This document shows positions 1-7,787 of a DNA stretch of 19,448 nucleotides, piece after piece. Positions within the stretch are counted from its first letter, which is position 1; each line of letters opens with the position of its first letter. Made by a program: the position numbers and the translations under genes. The notes beneath the pieces were generated by a model. The model saw nothing but the letters and a program-made list of their open reading frames with translations, did no database searches and was not told the DNA's origin. The stretch comes from Streptomyces sp. MMG1533 (GTDB lineage: Bacteria; Actinomycetota; Actinomycetes; Streptomycetales; Streptomycetaceae), in the NCBI RefSeq assembly GCF_001279775.1, contig NZ_LGDG01000022.1, forward strand, positions 1 to 19,448. The letters run 5' to 3'.

Positions 1-25
1 CTGGGGCGTGGGGGGCGGGGGTGTT

Positions 26-139
26 GGGGTCTGGGGGCGGCAGCCCTCAGGTGGCGGGCACCTCTCGACCGACCGGGTCTGGTGGCAGGGTGGGCACGGG
101 TCGGGGGCGCATGGGTCGGGGGCTGGTGGCGGAGCCCCC
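26..139. repeat. Degenerate dispersed intergenic repeat, copy 1
   Basis: This gene-free stretch aligns by eye, in the same orientation, with 4074-4172. Shared blocks include a GGGGGCG(G)CAGC start, CTCAGG, ACCTCT, GACCGA, GTGG, GGGTGGGCAC and a terminal GGAGCCCCC. Both copies end in a hairpin and both lie just past the 3' end of a minus-strand gene. It looks like a decayed Streptomyces extragenic repeat. Boundaries are approximate. Confidence 0.55.
118..139 (-). terminator. Terminator-like hairpin after the TIGR03089 gene
   Basis: A perfect 7-bp stem (GGGGGCT at 118-124 with AGCCCCC at 133-139) closes an 8-base loop, about 70 bases past the stop of the minus-strand gene at 207-962. There is no U-tract, which is common for actinobacterial terminators. 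Function is inferred from position and stem strength. Confidence 0.45.
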
Positions 140-146
140 AGCGAGG

Positions 147-186
147 CCCGCACCGACGCCGGGGCGCGGCCCGCACCGACGCCGGG
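147..186. repeat. 17-bp direct repeat, two copies
   Basis: CCCGCACCGACGCCGGG occurs at 147-163 and again at 170-186 (23-bp period), between the hairpin and the end of the minus-strand gene. No coding potential is evident. Confidence 0.6.
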
Positions 187-206
187 TGCGGTCGCACGCC
201 CGGCGC

Positions 207-962
207 CTACCGAGCCGTGGCCGTCACCCGCTCACTCTCGATGCGCTTGGCCAGCGCCTCCTCGCCCAGCTGATCCAGGTTCCGGCACAGCACCACGGAC
301 CCCCCGGTGGCCAGCGGCGCGTACAGCCCCGCGTTCAGCCCCTCCCAGGTGTCGTACGGCAGCCCCGACAGCAGCCGGGACCCGGGCCCCATGAGTCCGA
401 CCTCCGTCGCCTCCGCCCGCGCCCGCTCGACGACCTCGGCCGCGCTGAACTCCCGCCCGGCCACGATCAGCGCCGGCTCCTCGGGATCCACCGGCGCGAA
501 CGGCACGAACCGGTCCCCCTGACCCGGCACCTCGACGGCGTAGTCGGCGAAGCCCGCCGGCGGCTGCGGAAACCGCCCGCCGAGCGGCCGCAGGGCCAGC
601 GCGACCCGCTCTCCGGAGCACGCCCGCGCGGCCTCCAGCGCATCGGGCCCGCTCACCACCACGTCGGCGGCCGCCGGATCGCCGCCGACATCGGCGATCG
701 CCCCCACCGACGCACACGCCAGCAGCCACACCGCCGTCTGCCAGTGCGCGGGCAGCAGCAGCGCGACCCGGTCGCCGGGCCCCGCGGCGAGATCGCCCTG
801 GAGGAGGTTCGAGGTCTTGGCCACCCAATTGGCGAAAGTGGCCACGGACAATTCGACACGTTCGCCCGTGGCGTCGTCGTAGAAGGTCACCAGGGGGCGT
901 GCGGGATCCGCGGCGAGCGCGGAACGCAGCAGGTCGGCAGGGGTGCGATCGGTGGCGTTCAC
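207..962 (-). CDS. TIGR03089 family protein (truncated AMP-binding-like)
   Basis: A 251-residue protein resembling only the N-terminal part of ANL (acyl-CoA synthetase/AMP-ligase) enzymes. Residues 20-95 show the typical opening (LVTFYDD, a GDRVALLLP block near 64-71, then an AVWLLACASVGAIADV block), and LPYDTWEGLNAGLYAPLATG at 201-220 fits the helix after the nucleotide loop. Where full-length enzymes carry the Ser/Thr/Gly-rich P-loop, this one reads ALIVAGREFSAAEV (164-177), and the protein ends without the adenylate-forming core or C-terminal lid. Full enzymes are roughly 500-600 residues. Catalytic ligase activity is therefore unlikely; role unknown. The start is GTG at 962 with no clear Shine-Dalgarno. 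It is divergent from the amidase across about 116 bp. From memory, this family sits near LytR-CpsA-Psr and GDP-mannose genes in actinobacteria. Confidence 0.85.
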   Translation of the reverse strand: MNATDRTPADLLRSALAADPARPLVTFYDDATGERVELSVATFANWVAKTSNLLQGDLAAGPGDRVALLLPAHWQTAVWLLACASVGAIADVGGDPAAADVVVSGPDALEAARACSGERVALALRPLGGRFPQPPAGFADYAVEVPGQGDRFVPFAPVDPEEPALIVAGREFSAAEVVERARAEATEVGLMGPGSRLLSGLPYDTWEGLNAGLYAPLATGGSVVLCRNLDQLGEEALAKRIESERVTATAR

Positions 963-1078
963 CCGCAGAAGCGTACGCGGGCCCGCGTACGTGCACCGGC
1001 CGGTGGGCGCCGCGGATCGCCACCGGTTCGGCGGAACACCCCCCGACAGCCCGTCAATTCCCCGATGGACAGATATGT

Positions 1079-2554
1079 ATGACTATGTCCAAGATCAGGG
1101 GCATGCATGGATTCCTTGCTTCCTCGATCGGCGTCACTTGCGCGGCCGCACTGGCCCTTCCACTGACCCCGCCCGCGGCCGCGGCGAACCTGCCGGCCAC
1201 GGCGACCCTGTTGTCGGCGAGACCGCCGGCGTTGAGCGCTCCGGCCAGGGCGACCGGGAGGCCGGCGCCGACCGCGGAAGCGCCCGGCGGCACCCAGTCA
1301 CTGCCCCTCGCCCCCCTCGCCTCCCGCGACCGAACCCTCGCCCCCACCGCCGAACAGGGCCTGTCCCGCCGGGACGTACGGCACTTCTCGCTCGTCGGCG
1401 TGGTCTGGGACGACCCGGACGTCGAACTCCACGGCCGAGTCCAGGTCCGTACCCGCGCGGCCGGCACCGGCACCTGGTCCGGCTGGCAGGACGTCGAGAC
1501 CCACAACGCCGAGCACGCGGCCGACCCGGACACCGCCGAGCGCACCTCCGGGCGGGTGCGCGGAGCGACGGCACCGCGGTGGGTGGGTGACTCGGACGGC
1601 GTGGAGGTACGCGTCCGCGCGGTCGCCGAGACCCAGGCGCAACGCGTCGACGAGACCGCCCGCGGCCCGCGCACGGCGACGGCCGGCTCCCCGCTCCCCT
1701 CCGGTATGCGCCTCGAACTGGTCGACCCGGGTGCCCCGCCCGGTCCGGACGCCGCCGGCGCCCCCCGCGCTCTCGCCTCGAGCGCCGAACCGGTCGAAGC
1801 CCTCGGCGCCGTGGACGCGTCCGCCGCCAACGCCGGACTCGCCCCCCGCGGCGCCACCGAGATCCCGGAACTCACCCGGAGCGAGACCGAGCGGGAGCTG
1901 GTCACCCTCCGGACCGCCGAACTGACCCGGGAACAGCGGGCACAGCCGAAGATCGGCCCGCGTCCGCGCATCGTCACCCGGCACGGGTGGGGCGCGAACG
2001 AGAGCCTGCGGAAAGGGCAGTTCGTCTACACGAACAAGGTCAAGGCGGCCTTCGTGCATCACACGGCTTCCGGCAACGGATACCGCTGCGCCGAGGCTCC
2101 CTCAGTCATTCGCGGTATCTACCGCTACCACGTCGTGAGCATGGGCTGGCGCGACATCGGCTACAACTTCCTCGTCGACAAGTGCGGAAACATCTACGAG
2201 GGGCGCGCCGGGGGTGTGGCGAAGCCGGTCATGGGCGCCCACACGCTGGGTTTCAACTCCAACAGCATGGGGATCGCCGTCCTCGGCAGCTACGGCTCCG
2301 CCAAGCCGTCCGCCGCCGCGGTGAAGGCCGTCGCCCGTCTCACCGCGTGGAAGCTCGGCCTGCACGGCGCCAATCCACGCGGCAAGACATACCTGAAGTC
2401 CGGCGGTGGCAATCTCTACGCCAAGGGAAAGAACGTACGACTGAACGTGATCTCCGGCCACCGGGACGGCTTCGCCACCACATGCCCCGGCTGGCAGCTC
2501 TACCTCAAGCTCGGCACGACCCGCTCGACTGCGGCCCGCCTACAGGGTCGCTAG
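1079..2554 (+). CDS. Secreted PGRP-type N-acetylmuramoyl-L-alanine amidase
   Basis: A protein of about 491 residues predicted to cleave the MurNAc-L-Ala bond of peptidoglycan outside the membrane. Residues 1-36 form a signal peptide: Lys/Arg n-region, hydrophobic stretch IGVTCAAALALPL, then an Ala-rich cleavage region. Residues about 37-290 are a Pro/Ala/Arg-rich part of unclear fold. The C-terminal amidase_2/PGRP domain starts near RHGWGANE. It has FVHHTASG (first zinc His at 327), WRDIGYNFLVD (catalytic-type Tyr), GNIYEGRAGG, GAHTLGFNSNSMGIAVLG, SGHRDG (zinc His 461) and TTCPG (zinc Cys 469), so zinc ligands and Tyr appear intact. The start is uncertain. ATGs at 1079, 1085 and 1103 are in frame; none has a well-spaced Shine-Dalgarno, and an AGGGGC directly abuts the last. 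The first two keep the positive n-region. A further upstream reading would run into the divergent gene. Confidence 0.88.
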   Translation: MTMSKIRGMHGFLASSIGVTCAAALALPLTPPAAAANLPATATLLSARPPALSAPARATGRPAPTAEAPGGTQSLPLAPLASRDRTLAPTAEQGLSRRDVRHFSLVGVVWDDPDVELHGRVQVRTRAAGTGTWSGWQDVETHNAEHAADPDTAERTSGRVRGATAPRWVGDSDGVEVRVRAVAETQAQRVDETARGPRTATAGSPLPSGMRLELVDPGAPPGPDAAGAPRALASSAEPVEALGAVDASAANAGLAPRGATEIPELTRSETERELVTLRTAELTREQRAQPKIGPRPRIVTRHGWGANESLRKGQFVYTNKVKAAFVHHTASGNGYRCAEAPSVIRGIYRYHVVSMGWRDIGYNFLVDKCGNIYEGRAGGVAKPVMGAHTLGFNSNSMGIAVLGSYGSAKPSAAAVKAVARLTAWKLGLHGANPRGKTYLKSGGGNLYAKGKNVRLNVISGHRDGFATTCPGWQLYLKLGTTRSTAARLQGR

Positions 2555-2826
2555 GGCGGAACCCGGGGCAGGGGGCCCTGGTCGGAGGACGGATCGAGAC
2601 GGATCGGGTCGGGTCGGGGTGGATCCGGGCGGCTCGGGGCAGGTCGGGGCAGGCTCGGGAACCGTCCGGACACCACCGGAGTCTGTCCGTCAGGAGGACA
2701 CGTTCACCGCCGTCGGGGGGCAGGGGCGGGATGCCGCACGCCGTCGAAGGCGCCGCACAACGGTCTGCATACACTGGCCGGCCGAAAGACAGTTCGGCCG
2801 GTCCCGGCAGGAAGCAGAGACGACAG
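2555..2826. other. Non-coding spacer between amidase and manC
   Basis: This holds short GC-rich direct repeats (GGATCGGGTCGGGTCGGGGT near 2600, GGCTCGGGGCAGGTCGGGGC near 2630) and a weak CAGGGGGCCCTG dyad near 2570 that could contribute to termination of the amidase transcript. I see no gene. Confidence 0.5.
2770..2775 (+). promoter_or_regulatory. Possible -10 element for manC
   Basis: TACACT fits the TAnnnT pattern of Streptomyces housekeeping -10 boxes and would place the start of transcription about 45 bases before the manC GTG. No convincing -35 is present at the normal spacing. Confidence 0.25.
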
Positions 2827-3909
2827 GTGACAGAAGCGATACTCCTGGTCGGCGGCAAGGGCACCCGGCTGCGCCCGCTCACGGTGCACACACCGAAGCC
2901 CATGGTCCGCGCGGCCGGGGTCCCGTTCCTCACGCACCAACTCGCGCGGGCGAGAGCGGCGGGCGTCGACCACATCGTCCTCGCCACCTCCTACCTGGCC
3001 GAGGTCTTCGAACCGTACTTCGGCGACGGCTCCTCCCTCGGACTCCACATCGAGTACGTCACCGAGGACGAGCCCCTCGGCACGGGCGGCGCGATCCGCA
3101 ACGTGGCCTCCCGCCTGCACTCCGCCCCGGACGAGCCGGTCCTCGTCTTCAACGGCGACATCCTGACGGGCCTGGACATCAGGGCGCTGGTGGAGACGCA
3201 CGAGAGGACGACCGCTGACGTCTCCCTCCACCTCACGCAGGTCACGGACCCGCGCGCCTACGGCCTGGTCCCCACCGACGAGACGGGCAAGGTCCTGGCG
3301 TTCCTGGAGAAGCCGCAGACCCCCGAGGAGATCGTCACCGACCAGATCAACGCGGGGGCGTACGTCTTCCGCCGCTCCGTCATCGACACCATCCCGCAAG
3401 GCCGCCCGGTCTCGGTGGAAAGGGAGACCTTCCCCGACCTCCTCGCCGCGGGAGCCCACCTCCAGGGCATGGTCGACTCGACGTACTGGCTGGACCTCGG
3501 CACCCCGGCCGCCTTCGTCCGCGGCTCCGCCGACCTCGTCCTGGGCCGCGCCCCGTCCCCCGCGATCCCCGGCCGCTGCGGCGACCGCCTCGTTCTCCCC
3601 ACGGCACGAGTCGCCCCCGACGCGAAACTCACGGGCGGCACGGTGGTCGGCGAGGGCGCGTTCGTGGCAGAGGGCGCGAGGGTCTTCGGTTCGACGATCC
3701 TCCCCGGCGCCGTCATCGAACCCGGCGCCGTCATCACCGACTCCCTCATCGGCACCCGGGCCCGCGTCGGCGAACGTTCGATCCTCACCGGCACGGTCAT
3801 CGGCGACGGCGCGATCATCGGTCCCGACAACGAGCTCCGCGACGGCATGCGCATCTGGTGCGACGCCCAAATCCCGGCGGGCGCGGTCCGCTTCTCCTCG
3901 GACCAGTAG
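2827..3909 (+). CDS. manC: Mannose-1-phosphate guanylyltransferase (GDP-mannose pyrophosphorylase)
   Basis: A 360-residue cytoplasmic nucleotidyltransferase predicted to make GDP-mannose from mannose-1-P and GTP. The N-terminal NTP_transferase domain (about 3-235) has the signature LLVGGKGTRLRPLT (6-19), the KP pair at 24-25, EPLGTGGAI (82-90), the metal-binding FNGD (108-111), FLEKP (159-163), NAGAYV (175-180) and WLDLGTP (221-227). Residues about 255-350 form a left-handed beta-helix of hexapeptide repeats. The start is GTG at 2827, the point where family homology begins; AGGAAG at 2809-2814 is a rather distant ribosome site. Sugar specificity cannot be proven by eye, since glucose-1-P thymidylyl- and uridylyltransferases share these motifs. 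The presence of manB in the window and the similar actinobacterial locus support mannose. Confidence 0.85.
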   Translation: MTEAILLVGGKGTRLRPLTVHTPKPMVRAAGVPFLTHQLARARAAGVDHIVLATSYLAEVFEPYFGDGSSLGLHIEYVTEDEPLGTGGAIRNVASRLHSAPDEPVLVFNGDILTGLDIRALVETHERTTADVSLHLTQVTDPRAYGLVPTDETGKVLAFLEKPQTPEEIVTDQINAGAYVFRRSVIDTIPQGRPVSVERETFPDLLAAGAHLQGMVDSTYWLDLGTPAAFVRGSADLVLGRAPSPAIPGRCGDRLVLPTARVAPDAKLTGGTVVGEGAFVAEGARVFGSTILPGAVIEPGAVITDSLIGTRARVGERSILTGTVIGDGAIIGPDNELRDGMRIWCDAQIPAGAVRFSSDQ

Positions 3910-3917
3910 CCGACCTG

Positions 3918-4010
3918 CTCAACACCGGGCGGCCGAGCCAGGTTTGCCCGCCTGACGCTGGGCGGCCGAGCCAGGTTTGCCTACTCAACACCGGGCGCCC
4001 GATCCGGGCC
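3918..4010. repeat. 33-bp tandem repeat, about three units
   Basis: Units begin at 3918, 3951 and 3984. GGGCGGCCGAGCCAGGTTTG, plus two more bases, is identical at 3927-3948 and 3960-3981. CTCAACACCGGG is identical at 3918-3929 and 3984-3995. The third unit decays after 3998. The repeat lies immediately after the manC stop in the convergent spacer. The period is a multiple of three, but no gene is supported here. Confidence 0.75.
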
Positions 4011-4073
4011 GGCCCGGCGTTGAGGGGGGTGTCCCTCCGGCGCTCGACGACGAGGCCCGTTCATGGCCGAAGC

Positions 4074-4172
4074 GGGGTCGGGGGCGCAGCTCTCAGGGCG
4101 AGGTTCACCTCTTGGCCGACCGAGTCGGGTGGAGGGGTGGGCACAGGCCGGGGGGCTCGGGGCGGAGCCCCC
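4074..4172. repeat. Degenerate dispersed intergenic repeat, copy 2
   Basis: This is the partner of the 26-139 repeat: same block order and orientation, ending in GGCGGAGCCCCC. It fills the spacer between the convergent manC (+) and DNA glycosylase (-) genes. The rest of 3910-4200 contains the 33-bp tandem repeat and a 13-bp match to the hairpin element at 12806-12853; I see no gene. Confidence 0.55.
4151..4172. terminator. Bidirectional terminator-like hairpin between convergent genes
   Basis: A perfect 8-bp stem (GGGGGCTC at 4151-4158 with GAGCCCCC at 4165-4172) with a 6-base loop, 29 bases past the glycosylase stop on the minus strand and about 240 bases past manC on the plus strand. No U-tract. 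Function is inferred from convergent placement. Confidence 0.55.
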
Positions 4173-4200
4173 GGGGACGGCCACCGAGACGCCGCCCACG

Positions 4201-5205
4201 TCACAACCGCCCGATGTCCCCCCGAGGCATCCGCGGCGCCCGCCTCGCCGGCACCGCCCCACTCAGCAAGATCAACCGAGCCGCCCGATGCCGCTGCCCG
4301 GCATAAGGCTCCAGCAGCTCCAGCATCACGTCATCATCCGCATCCCGGTCCCCGGCCAGCGCCCACCCCACGATCCCCGGCAGATGCAGATCGCCCACCG
4401 TCACGGCATCCGCCGCCCCGTGACTCCGCTGCACAACCTCCGCCGAGGTCCACGGCCCGATCCCCGGCACAACCTCCAGCCGAGCCTGCGCAGCCACCGG
4501 CTCCATCCCCACGGCCTCCTCGAGCCGTGCAGCAACCCGGACAGCCCGCAAGATCGTCGACGCCCGTTTGTTGTCCACGCCGGCCCGATGCCACTCCCAC
4601 GACGGAATCAACGCCCATGTCCGAGGCGCCGGCATCACCCACAGCCGCCCGCCGGCCGCAGGCCCCGGCGCCGGCTCCCCGAACTTCCGCACCAGCAACC
4701 GCCACGCCCGATACGCCTCATCGGTCGTGACCTTCTGCTCCAGAACCGACGGAATCAACGACTCCAGCACCAGCCCGGTCCGCGTCAGCCGCAACCCCGG
4801 CCGCCGATGCCAGGCCCTCGCCACCACCCGGTGCCGAGGCGCGAACACGGCCGGATCGTCATCTGCCCCCAACATCCCCGGCAGCCGCTCCAACAGCCAG
4901 TCGGCCCCCGGCCCCCACGCCTCCCCGCGCACGGCGCCACCCATCGCGGCGATCCGCAGCGTCCCCGGCCCGGCAGGAGTAAGGGCGGCGCGCCACACGG
5001 ACCCGTCCGGCATCGCCCGGAACGTCGGATCCCCAGGCCCACGCCGCAGCGGCCCAAGCACCAGCCCGAGATCGAGCGGCCCGTCCGGCACATACGTCCG
5101 CACGAGCCCGGGCGCCTGCGCCTGCCGCGGCACACCCGCGGGCACGACGACCTCCCCACCGCGCACGGTCGTACGCGTGGGCCGAGGAGCGAACCGTCCT
5201 GCCAC
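4201..5205 (-). CDS. AlkA-like HhH-GPD DNA-3-methyladenine glycosylase
   Basis: A 334-residue protein predicted to excise alkylated bases, starting base-excision repair. The C-terminal half is the HhH-GPD fold: LEQKVT at 155-160 matches the conserved helix, VVPGIGPWTSAEVV at 245-258 is the helix-hairpin-helix plus Gly/Pro loop, and Asp272 in GDLHLPG sits where the catalytic Asp belongs. YAGQRHRAARLIL (301-313) resembles the usual closing helix. Residues 1-140 are a divergent N-terminal domain with RFAPRPT. The start is GTG at 5205 with a weak GGGA about 7 bases upstream. It lies 208 bp downstream of fbiB on the same strand, separated by a minisatellite, and converges with manC. No Cys-rich iron-sulfur or Ada domain is present. 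Substrate range is unknown. Confidence 0.85.
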   Translation of the reverse strand: MAGRFAPRPTRTTVRGGEVVVPAGVPRQAQAPGLVRTYVPDGPLDLGLVLGPLRRGPGDPTFRAMPDGSVWRAALTPAGPGTLRIAAMGGAVRGEAWGPGADWLLERLPGMLGADDDPAVFAPRHRVVARAWHRRPGLRLTRTGLVLESLIPSVLEQKVTTDEAYRAWRLLVRKFGEPAPGPAAGGRLWVMPAPRTWALIPSWEWHRAGVDNKRASTILRAVRVAARLEEAVGMEPVAAQARLEVVPGIGPWTSAEVVQRSHGAADAVTVGDLHLPGIVGWALAGDRDADDDVMLELLEPYAGQRHRAARLILLSGAVPARRAPRMPRGDIGRL

Positions 5206-5257
5206 GAATGAGTCCCAGGGATACGAGAGAGAGAAGCCCTACGAGAGTAGAGCCCCG

Positions 5258-5399
5258 GGAAACCGGAGGTCACGGAAAACCGGAGGCCACCGGAACCAGA
5301 GGGCACGGAAACCGGAGACCACCGGAACCGGACGCCACCGGAACCAGAGGTCACCGGAACCAGAGGTCACGAAACCAGAGGTCACCGGAAGCGGGCACC
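5258..5399. repeat. Nine-unit 15-18 bp minisatellite
   Basis: Contiguous units start at 5258, 5274, 5292, 5307, 5324, 5340, 5356, 5371 and 5387, with consensus GGAACCAGAGGTCACC. Variants include GGAAACCGGAGACCACC and GGAACCGGACGCCACC. Units 6-8 are nearly identical. The array fills most of the 208-bp gap between the fbiB stop and the glycosylase start, so it is probably transcribed with them. No spacers separate units, so this is not a CRISPR array. Confidence 0.85.
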
Positions 5400-5413
5400 A
5401 CCCAGCGGGCGCG

Positions 5414-6724
5414 TCACCGCACCTCGATGAACGCCCCCGCCTCCCGCTCCGCCCGAGCCCGAGGCTCCTCCGCCGGATGCCCCACCGCCACGGCCCCCAT
5501 CGGATCCCACCCCTCCGGCAGCCCCAGCACCTCCCGCACCACATCCCGGCAGAACATCGTGGACGACACCCACGCCGACCCCAGCCGCTCCCCGGCCAGC
5601 GCGACGAGGAAGTTCTGCACACCGGCCCCCGCGGCGACCACGAACATCTCCCGCTCGGCAGCGTCCCGCCGCGCATCGCCGTAGGTGTGCGACCCGTCCA
5701 TCACAAGGCAGGGCACCACCAGGTACGGCGCATTCCGCAGCACATCCCCCCGTCGCACCCGCTTGCCGATGGACTCCTCGCTCTTCCCGTCCCGCCGAAG
5801 ATCCGCGACCCACGCATCACGCATGGCGTCCAACAGCCCGGTCCGCGCGGACTCCGACTCCAGCAGCACGAACCGCCACGGCGTCGTGTGGTGCGGCGCC
5901 GGCGCCGTGACCGCCGCGGCCACGGCCCGTCGTACGGCCCCCGGGTCGACGGGCTCGTCGGTGAAGGCCCGTACGGTACGGCGCTGGGTGACCGCCTCCC
6001 GTACCGCCTCCGAGGTCCCCAGCCGGAACATGTCGTCGCGCGCGCCGCGCACCATGGCCCGTGCACCCTCCCTGTGGTCCTCGGCCAGCACGTGCGAAAG
6101 CCCGCGCACCACGGCGACGGGCAGCCCCGCGGCCTTGCCCTTGACCAGATCACCGGCCGAGGCCAGCTCGTCCGCCGTCGCGACGACCGTCGCGCTGAGC
6201 GGATTGCCGTACGCGTCCGTGCCCCCGCGCAGGTCGTCCAGAACCCGCACGCCGGCGGCGCCGATCGCGACATCCGTGAGCCCCGTGCGCCAGGGCCGCC
6301 CGAACGTGTCCGTCACGACGACCCCGACGTCGACCCCGAGGGCGTCCCGCAGCCCGTCCCGGATCGCGCGCGCCGACGCGTCCGGGTCCTCGGGCAGCAA
6401 CAGCACCGTCCCGGAAGGCGTGTTGGAGGCGTCCACCCCGGCGGCGGCCATCACGAGCCCCTGCCGGTTCTCCACGATCCGCAGCGCACCGCGTCTCGCC
6501 ACCACCCGTACGGTCTCGGCGTCGATCGCGGCCTCCCGGTCGACCGCCTCGACGATCCGCCCCTCCGCCTTGGACACGATCTTGGAGGTGACGAGCAGCA
6601 CGTCACCGTCCACCAGACCCGGCTCGGCGGCGGCGATCAGCTTGCCGAGATCGTCCCCCTGCTGCACCTCGGGCAGCCCGGGCAATGCCCAGACCCGGTA
6701 ACCGTCGACAGGTACGCCGCTCAA
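5414..6724 (-). CDS. fbiB: Bifunctional F420 gamma-glutamyl ligase / dehydro-F420-0 reductase FbiB
   Basis: A 436-residue two-domain cytoplasmic enzyme of coenzyme F420 synthesis. Residues about 10-235 are the CofE-type ligase that adds gamma-linked glutamates using GTP, with [11 protein letters not shown] (45-55), TDTFGRPWR (138-146) and [13 protein letters not shown] (182-194). Residues about 245-436 are a nitroreductase-fold FMN domain ([14 protein letters not shown], then [12 protein letters not shown]). In mycobacteria this domain reduces dehydro-F420-0. Length fits actinobacterial FbiB rather than the shorter archaeal CofE. The start is TTG at 6724, overlapping the fbiA stop as TTGA (6721-6724), which suggests translational coupling. 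No other start codon precedes the conserved [10 protein letters not shown] region. The gene ends 14 bases before the minisatellite. Confidence 0.93.
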   Translation of the reverse strand: MSGVPVDGYRVWALPGLPEVQQGDDLGKLIAAAEPGLVDGDVLLVTSKIVSKAEGRIVEAVDREAAIDAETVRVVARRGALRIVENRQGLVMAAAGVDASNTPSGTVLLLPEDPDASARAIRDGLRDALGVDVGVVVTDTFGRPWRTGLTDVAIGAAGVRVLDDLRGGTDAYGNPLSATVVATADELASAGDLVKGKAAGLPVAVVRGLSHVLAEDHREGARAMVRGARDDMFRLGTSEAVREAVTQRRTVRAFTDEPVDPGAVRRAVAAAVTAPAPHHTTPWRFVLLESESARTGLLDAMRDAWVADLRRDGKSEESIGKRVRRGDVLRNAPYLVVPCLVMDGSHTYGDARRDAAEREMFVVAAGAGVQNFLVALAGERLGSAWVSSTMFCRDVVREVLGLPEGWDPMGAVAVGHPAEEPRARAEREAGAFIEVR

Positions 6725-7680
6725 AGCGCCCGCACCTCCTCCGCCAGCGCCAGCGCCTCACGCGCCATCTGTGCGGTCGCGTCCACGTCGGTCATCATCA
6801 GCGGCACGGCCCGGCACCGGATCCCGGCGGCCTCGACCCGCTCCACCACACCCGCGTCCACGGTGTCGACCAGCCAGCCGTCCAGCAGCCCCGAGCCGTA
6901 GTGCTCGGCGACCGCAGCGGCCGTCGACTCCACGCCCACCGCCGCGAGCACCTTGTCGGCCATCCCGCGCACGGGCGCGTCCCCGACGATGGGGGAGAGC
7001 CCCACGACCGGCACCCCGGCCTCGGCGATCGCCTCCCGGATGCCGGGCACGGCGAGGATGGTGCCGACGGACACGACCGGGTTGGACGGCGGGAACAGCA
7101 CGACATCCGCCTCGGCGATCGCCTCCAGGACGCCGGGCGCGGGCTTCGACTGCTCCGCGCCCACCGGCACGATCGCCTCGGCCGGCACGGAGGCCCGCAG
7201 CCGCACCCAGTACTCCTGGAAGTGGACCGCCTTGCGCTCCCCGTCGACCTCGACGGCGACATGCGTCTCGACCCGGTCGTCGGTCATGGGGATCAGCCGT
7301 ACGCCCGGCTTCCATCGGTCGCACAGCGCCTCGGTGACCGCGCTCAGCGGATACCCGGCGCCGATCATCTGCGTCCGCACGATGTGCGTGGCGAAGTCCC
7401 GGTCGCCCAGCCCGAACCACTCGGGCCCGACGCCGTACGCCGCGAGCTCCTCCTTGAGGTGGAAGGTCTCCTCGGCCCGCCCCCAGCCCTGCTCCTCGTT
7501 GATGCCGCCGCCGAGCGTGTACATCACCGTGTCGAGGTCCGGGCAGACCTTCAGCCCGAAGAGGTGGATGTCGTCCCCGGTGTTGCCGATGACCGTGACG
7601 TCCGCGTCCGGCGCGGCCCGCTTCAGACCGCGCAGGAACCGGGCACCACCGATGCCGCCTGCCAGAACCACAATGCGCAT
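6721..7680 (-). CDS. fbiA: 2-phospho-L-lactate (or enolpyruvyl) transferase FbiA
   Basis: A 319-residue CofD/FbiA enzyme that transfers the phospholactyl or phosphoenolpyruvyl group from the guanylated donor to Fo, giving (dehydro-)F420-0. The N-terminus [18 protein letters not shown] (2-19) is the family's nucleotide-binding signature. IGNTGDD (31-37) and [13 protein letters not shown] (46-58) carry the metal/substrate acidic residues, and the central [15 protein letters not shown] segment is typical. ATG at 7680 gives the expected N-terminus; a TTG at 7710 would add ten residues unlike the family. No strong Shine-Dalgarno precedes it. The stop overlaps the fbiB start. Fo synthase (FbiC) and FbiD are not in this window. 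Confidence 0.94.
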   Translation of the reverse strand: MRIVVLAGGIGGARFLRGLKRAAPDADVTVIGNTGDDIHLFGLKVCPDLDTVMYTLGGGINEEQGWGRAEETFHLKEELAAYGVGPEWFGLGDRDFATHIVRTQMIGAGYPLSAVTEALCDRWKPGVRLIPMTDDRVETHVAVEVDGERKAVHFQEYWVRLRASVPAEAIVPVGAEQSKPAPGVLEAIAEADVVLFPPSNPVVSVGTILAVPGIREAIAEAGVPVVGLSPIVGDAPVRGMADKVLAAVGVESTAAAVAEHYGSGLLDGWLVDTVDAGVVERVEAAGIRCRAVPLMMTDVDATAQMAREALALAEEVRAL

Positions 7681-7693
7681 GGGGGCAAGTCTT

Positions 7694-7787
7694 GCAGGCG
7701 GGTACGACAACGCGTCAGGCGGTTACGACGACGTCGCCCCGTCTCGTGCGTCAGGCGCTCCTCGTTCGTGCGTCAGGCGCTTACGAC
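7694..7787. repeat. Four short repeats derived from the cysteine dioxygenase 3' end
   Basis: Related units occur at 7694-7708 (GCAGGCGGGTACGAC), 7714-7729 (GTCAGGCGGTTACGAC), 7750-7764 (GTCAGGCGCTCCTCG) and 7772-7787 (GTCAGGCGCTTACGAC). The last overlaps the stop and final codons of the minus-strand cysteine dioxygenase. They fill the 92-bp gap before fbiA. Confidence 0.6.

Noticed and set aside
2692..2698. Strong Shine-Dalgarno AGGAGGA in the amidase-manC spacer
   Set aside because: No ATG, GTG or TTG follows within a usable distance, and no biased frame begins there.
5258..5399. Possible small CRISPR array
   Set aside because: Units of 15-18 bp are contiguous without unique spacers, and there are no cas genes.
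4568..6901. 777-codon plus-strand frame spanning the glycosylase, minisatellite and fbiB
   Set aside because: It is antisense to two genes with intact catalytic motifs, and its product is Arg/Pro/His-rich with no domain.
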